From positions 30,590 through 94,589 of the forward strand of contig NZ_AYGX02000070.1 of NCBI RefSeq assembly GCF_000498955.2: a stretch of 64,000 nt of DNA. The letters are read 5' to 3'. The translations under genes were made by a program, and so were the position numbers. This DNA comes from Lactiplantibacillus fabifermentans DSM 21115. GTDB taxonomy: Bacteria > Bacillota > Bacilli > Lactobacillales > Lactobacillaceae. Positions 62,434 to 64,000 of the stretch are shown piece by piece; position 1 is the stretch's first letter; every line of letters starts with the position of its first letter. The notes under the pieces were generated by a model. It did not search any database, was not told the origin of the DNA, and saw only the letters and a program-made list of their open reading frames with translations.

Positions 62434-63369
62434 GTGAAAAGTAAAAAAGGCCTCACTCTGACGCTGACGTTATCAACGCTTGCGTTATTCTTGAGTGGCT
62501 GTGTTCAGACGACAAAGTCTGGTAAACCATATGGCTTTGTCTATACGTACTTAGCCCAACCTGGGCAAGCGGTCATGCAGTGGTTGTCACATTTATTCGG
62601 CAATAACTACGGCTGGGCGATCATCGGTTTGACGGTGTTGGTACGGTTAGTCTTGTTACCAATGATGGTCAGTCAACAACGTAAGTCAACGTATCAACAA
62701 GAAAAAATGGCAGCCGTTAAGCCACAATTAAACGATATTCAAAAACGGCAAAAAGCCGCCACGACCCAAGAAGAAAAAGCAGCTATCAGTAACGAAATGA
62801 TGCAACTCTACCGTGACAACGGTATTAGTATGACTGGTGGGATTGGTTGTTTACCATTATTGATCCAATTACCAATCTTCTCGGCGTTGTATTATGCCAT
62901 CCGTTACTCACCCGAACTTTCCAGTGCGAAGTTCATGGGGATCGCCTTAGGGAAATCCAGTTTGCTCTTAGCAATCTTGGCCTTCTTATCGTACTTGTTA
63001 CAAGGTTACTTATCGATGATTGGGATTCCTAAGGAACAAAAGAAACAAATGCAAATGATGCTCATTATGAGCCCCGTCATGATTTTATTCGTTTCGATGT
63101 CCGCGCCCGCTGGTTTAGGGTTGTACTTCTTCGTTGGTGGGTTATTCGCCTGCTTGCAAACGTTGATTATCAACTACTTCCGTCCACGGATTCGTCGCGA
63201 AGTTGAAGCTGAATTAAAGAAACATCCAATTAAGACCCCAACCCCAACCGCGGTCGGGGCTAAAAAAGTTAACGCGACTGAAAAACCTGCTAGTGATGGC
63301 AAGCTTTCTCAACCACGTAACAACGGTAAAGGTCGGAATGCTGGTAAACAGCAACGGCATCATCGTTAA
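62434..63369 (+). CDS. yidC: Membrane protein insertase YidC (lipoprotein type)
   Basis: 311-aa Oxa1-family insertase. Signal peptide with lipobox LSGC (Cys23), then five TM helices; LPMMVSQQRKSTYQQEKMAA is the first cytosolic loop and TGGIGCLPLLIQLPIFSALY the substrate groove; the TM1 Arg (VLVRLVLLP) is present. The Lys/Arg-rich tail (RNNGKGRNAGKQQRHHR) binds ribosomes. GTG start. Not next to rnpA/jag, so it is the second paralogue (YidC2/OxaA2 type). Confidence 0.95.
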   Translation: MKSKKGLTLTLTLSTLALFLSGCVQTTKSGKPYGFVYTYLAQPGQAVMQWLSHLFGNNYGWAIIGLTVLVRLVLLPMMVSQQRKSTYQQEKMAAVKPQLNDIQKRQKAATTQEEKAAISNEMMQLYRDNGISMTGGIGCLPLLIQLPIFSALYYAIRYSPELSSAKFMGIALGKSSLLLAILAFLSYLLQGYLSMIGIPKEQKKQMQMMLIMSPVMILFVSMSAPAGLGLYFFVGGLFACLQTLIINYFRPRIRREVEAELKKHPIKTPTPTAVGAKKVNATEKPASDGKLSQPRNNGKGRNAGKQQRHHR

Positions 63370-63380
63370 TCAGTAGGACT

Positions 63381-63412
63381 AAAAAGTTCTCGCCTAAGCG
63401 AGAACTTTTTTT
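63381..63412. terminator. Bidirectional terminator after yidC
   Basis: AAAAAGTTCTCGC (63381-63393) pairs perfectly with GCGAGAACTTTTT (63398-63410); tracts on both sides serve both convergent genes. Confidence 0.94.
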
Positions 63413-63420
63413 ATGCGCTA

Positions 63421-63870
63421 TTATAATTTTCGTCGTAACCACCAACGACCGATGAGCACCCCAATCAGCACGGGCCCAGCCAATAACATCAGAATACTTT
63501 GGGTGAGAAAACTACCAATCATATTGAGAAAATCATCATTCATGGCGCTATAACTGGCTAAACTATCACGCGTTGCCACCTGATGATTCGCCGCCCACTG
63601 CTGCTTTTCAAGCGTGTGGCCTAACCCATCCTTATAAGCAAACGACTGACTAGTCCACGACTTAATTGCCAGTGGATTTTTACTAAACCGCGGCGCCCAT
63701 AATAAAATTAACGGATACGCCAATAAATAAGCCACTAACAAGTACCCATTAGCCCACGTCAACCGCCAAAGCATGTGGCCGTTTGGTTGAGCCGTCAACG
63801 CATAAAAGCTCAAGATAAAAATAAGCGCGCCCCGTAAGTAGGCCGCGATAAATGTTTTAATGACCCGCAT
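63421..63870 (-). CDS. Membrane protein of unknown function (149 aa)
   Basis: Three to four TM helices: one pair at residues 5-25 and 40-60, a central polar outside or inside loop (SKNPLAIKSWTSQSFAYKDG..), and a C-terminal helix (about 122-142) followed by RWWLRRKL. ATG at 63870 has GAGG at 8 nt. No family recognised. Confidence 0.75.
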   Translation of the reverse strand: MRVIKTFIAAYLRGALIFILSFYALTAQPNGHMLWRLTWANGYLLVAYLLAYPLILLWAPRFSKNPLAIKSWTSQSFAYKDGLGHTLEKQQWAANHQVATRDSLASYSAMNDDFLNMIGSFLTQSILMLLAGPVLIGVLIGRWWLRRKL

Positions 63871-63932
63871 GATTCCCACCTCACTTTAAGTTTGATTATA
63901 CTGCATCGCCAGCGGCCAGATAACATCAATAG

Positions 63933-64000
63933 TTATTTTCGCTCAATGGTAGATTGCAAATTTAATCCGAATTTTTGGACAAATTGTTCAGCATAACCTG
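63933..64000 (-). CDS. Possible 3' end of a gene entering from the right edge
   Basis: One minus-strand frame is open from the window edge to TAA at 63933-63935 and ends GYAEQFVQKFGLNLQSTIERK, which looks like ordinary protein composition. Only 22 codons are visible, so this is tentative. Confidence 0.3.
   Translation of the reverse strand, partial: GYAEQFVQKFGLNLQSTIERK

Overview
The window looks like chromosome of a low-to-mid GC Gram-positive lactic acid bacterium, most likely the Lactiplantibacillus plantarum group (inference). The reasons are the Lactobacillaceae-type gene order (gmk-rpoZ-coaBC-priA-fmt-rsmB-stp-prkC; argR-recN; folD-xseA-xseB-ispA-tlyA; rplU-prp-rpmA; glnR-glnA next to miaA without hfq; glcK-yqgQ-rhomboid-5-FCL-rpmG-pbp2), a DUF3042 protein, a KxYKxGKxW signal peptide on an LPxTG surface enzyme, GNAT-free short intergenic spacers with strong GGAGG sites, and many GTG/TTG starts. 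Almost all genes lie on the minus strand.

0-9 kb: a long minus-strand run with start/stop overlaps (gmk, rpoZ, coaBC, priA, fmt, rsmB, stp, prkC). prkC is cut by the left edge. 9-13 kb: a short plus-strand gene with two LexA-like operators and YolD-like character, a strongly self-complementary intergenic segment, then a four-gene OpuC-type betaine/carnitine/choline ABC transporter. 13-23.8 kb: recN, argR, tlyA, ispA, xseB, xseA, folD, nusB, an Asp23 protein, efp, an Xaa-Pro peptidase, and rpmA-prp-rplU with an L21 leader. 

23.8-34 kb is accessory. It holds intergenic structured repeats, a TetR regulator, several small proteins missed by length cut-offs (51, 41, 55 and 33 aa), a tandem pair of paralogous membrane proteins, tRNA-Arg(UCU), a decayed HNHP/JAB-domain gene with small paralogous partners, a DUF805 protein and a 1339-aa cell-wall-anchored pullulanase bracketed by a 21-bp direct repeat and preceded by a cre site. 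34-47 kb: a three-gene operon ending in a dimeric dUTPase, glnA/glnR with a GlnR box, miaA, glpQ, DUF3042, an inactive rhodanese, glcK, yqgQ, rhomboid, 5-FCL, rpmG, pbp2. 48-64 kb: YfhO membrane protein, a cysteine-free HesB-fold protein, a LytTR/LiaF-like pair, greA, udk, mltG, pheS-pheT behind a Phe T-box, an HxlR regulator, an HD hydrolase, an rRNA methylase, acylphosphatase and YidC.

The most striking unexplained signal is a family of about 175-bp intergenic elements (23.81, 24.40, 41.30, 41.97, 51.04 kb, plus decayed copies at 50.87 and 53.21 kb). Each folds as one long closing stem plus three arms. The stems differ in sequence between copies but keep complementarity, while two loop motifs (GTTTTTTGG and CAAGACCGCTT) and one mismatch inside an arm are conserved. 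Two loci carry a divergent pair of the two subtypes. At 50.87-51.24 kb one copy sits inside another, which points to past mobility. Other items worth a second look are the SOS-type control of the YolD-like gene, the structured 9.49-9.63 kb segment and the direct repeats around the pullulanase.
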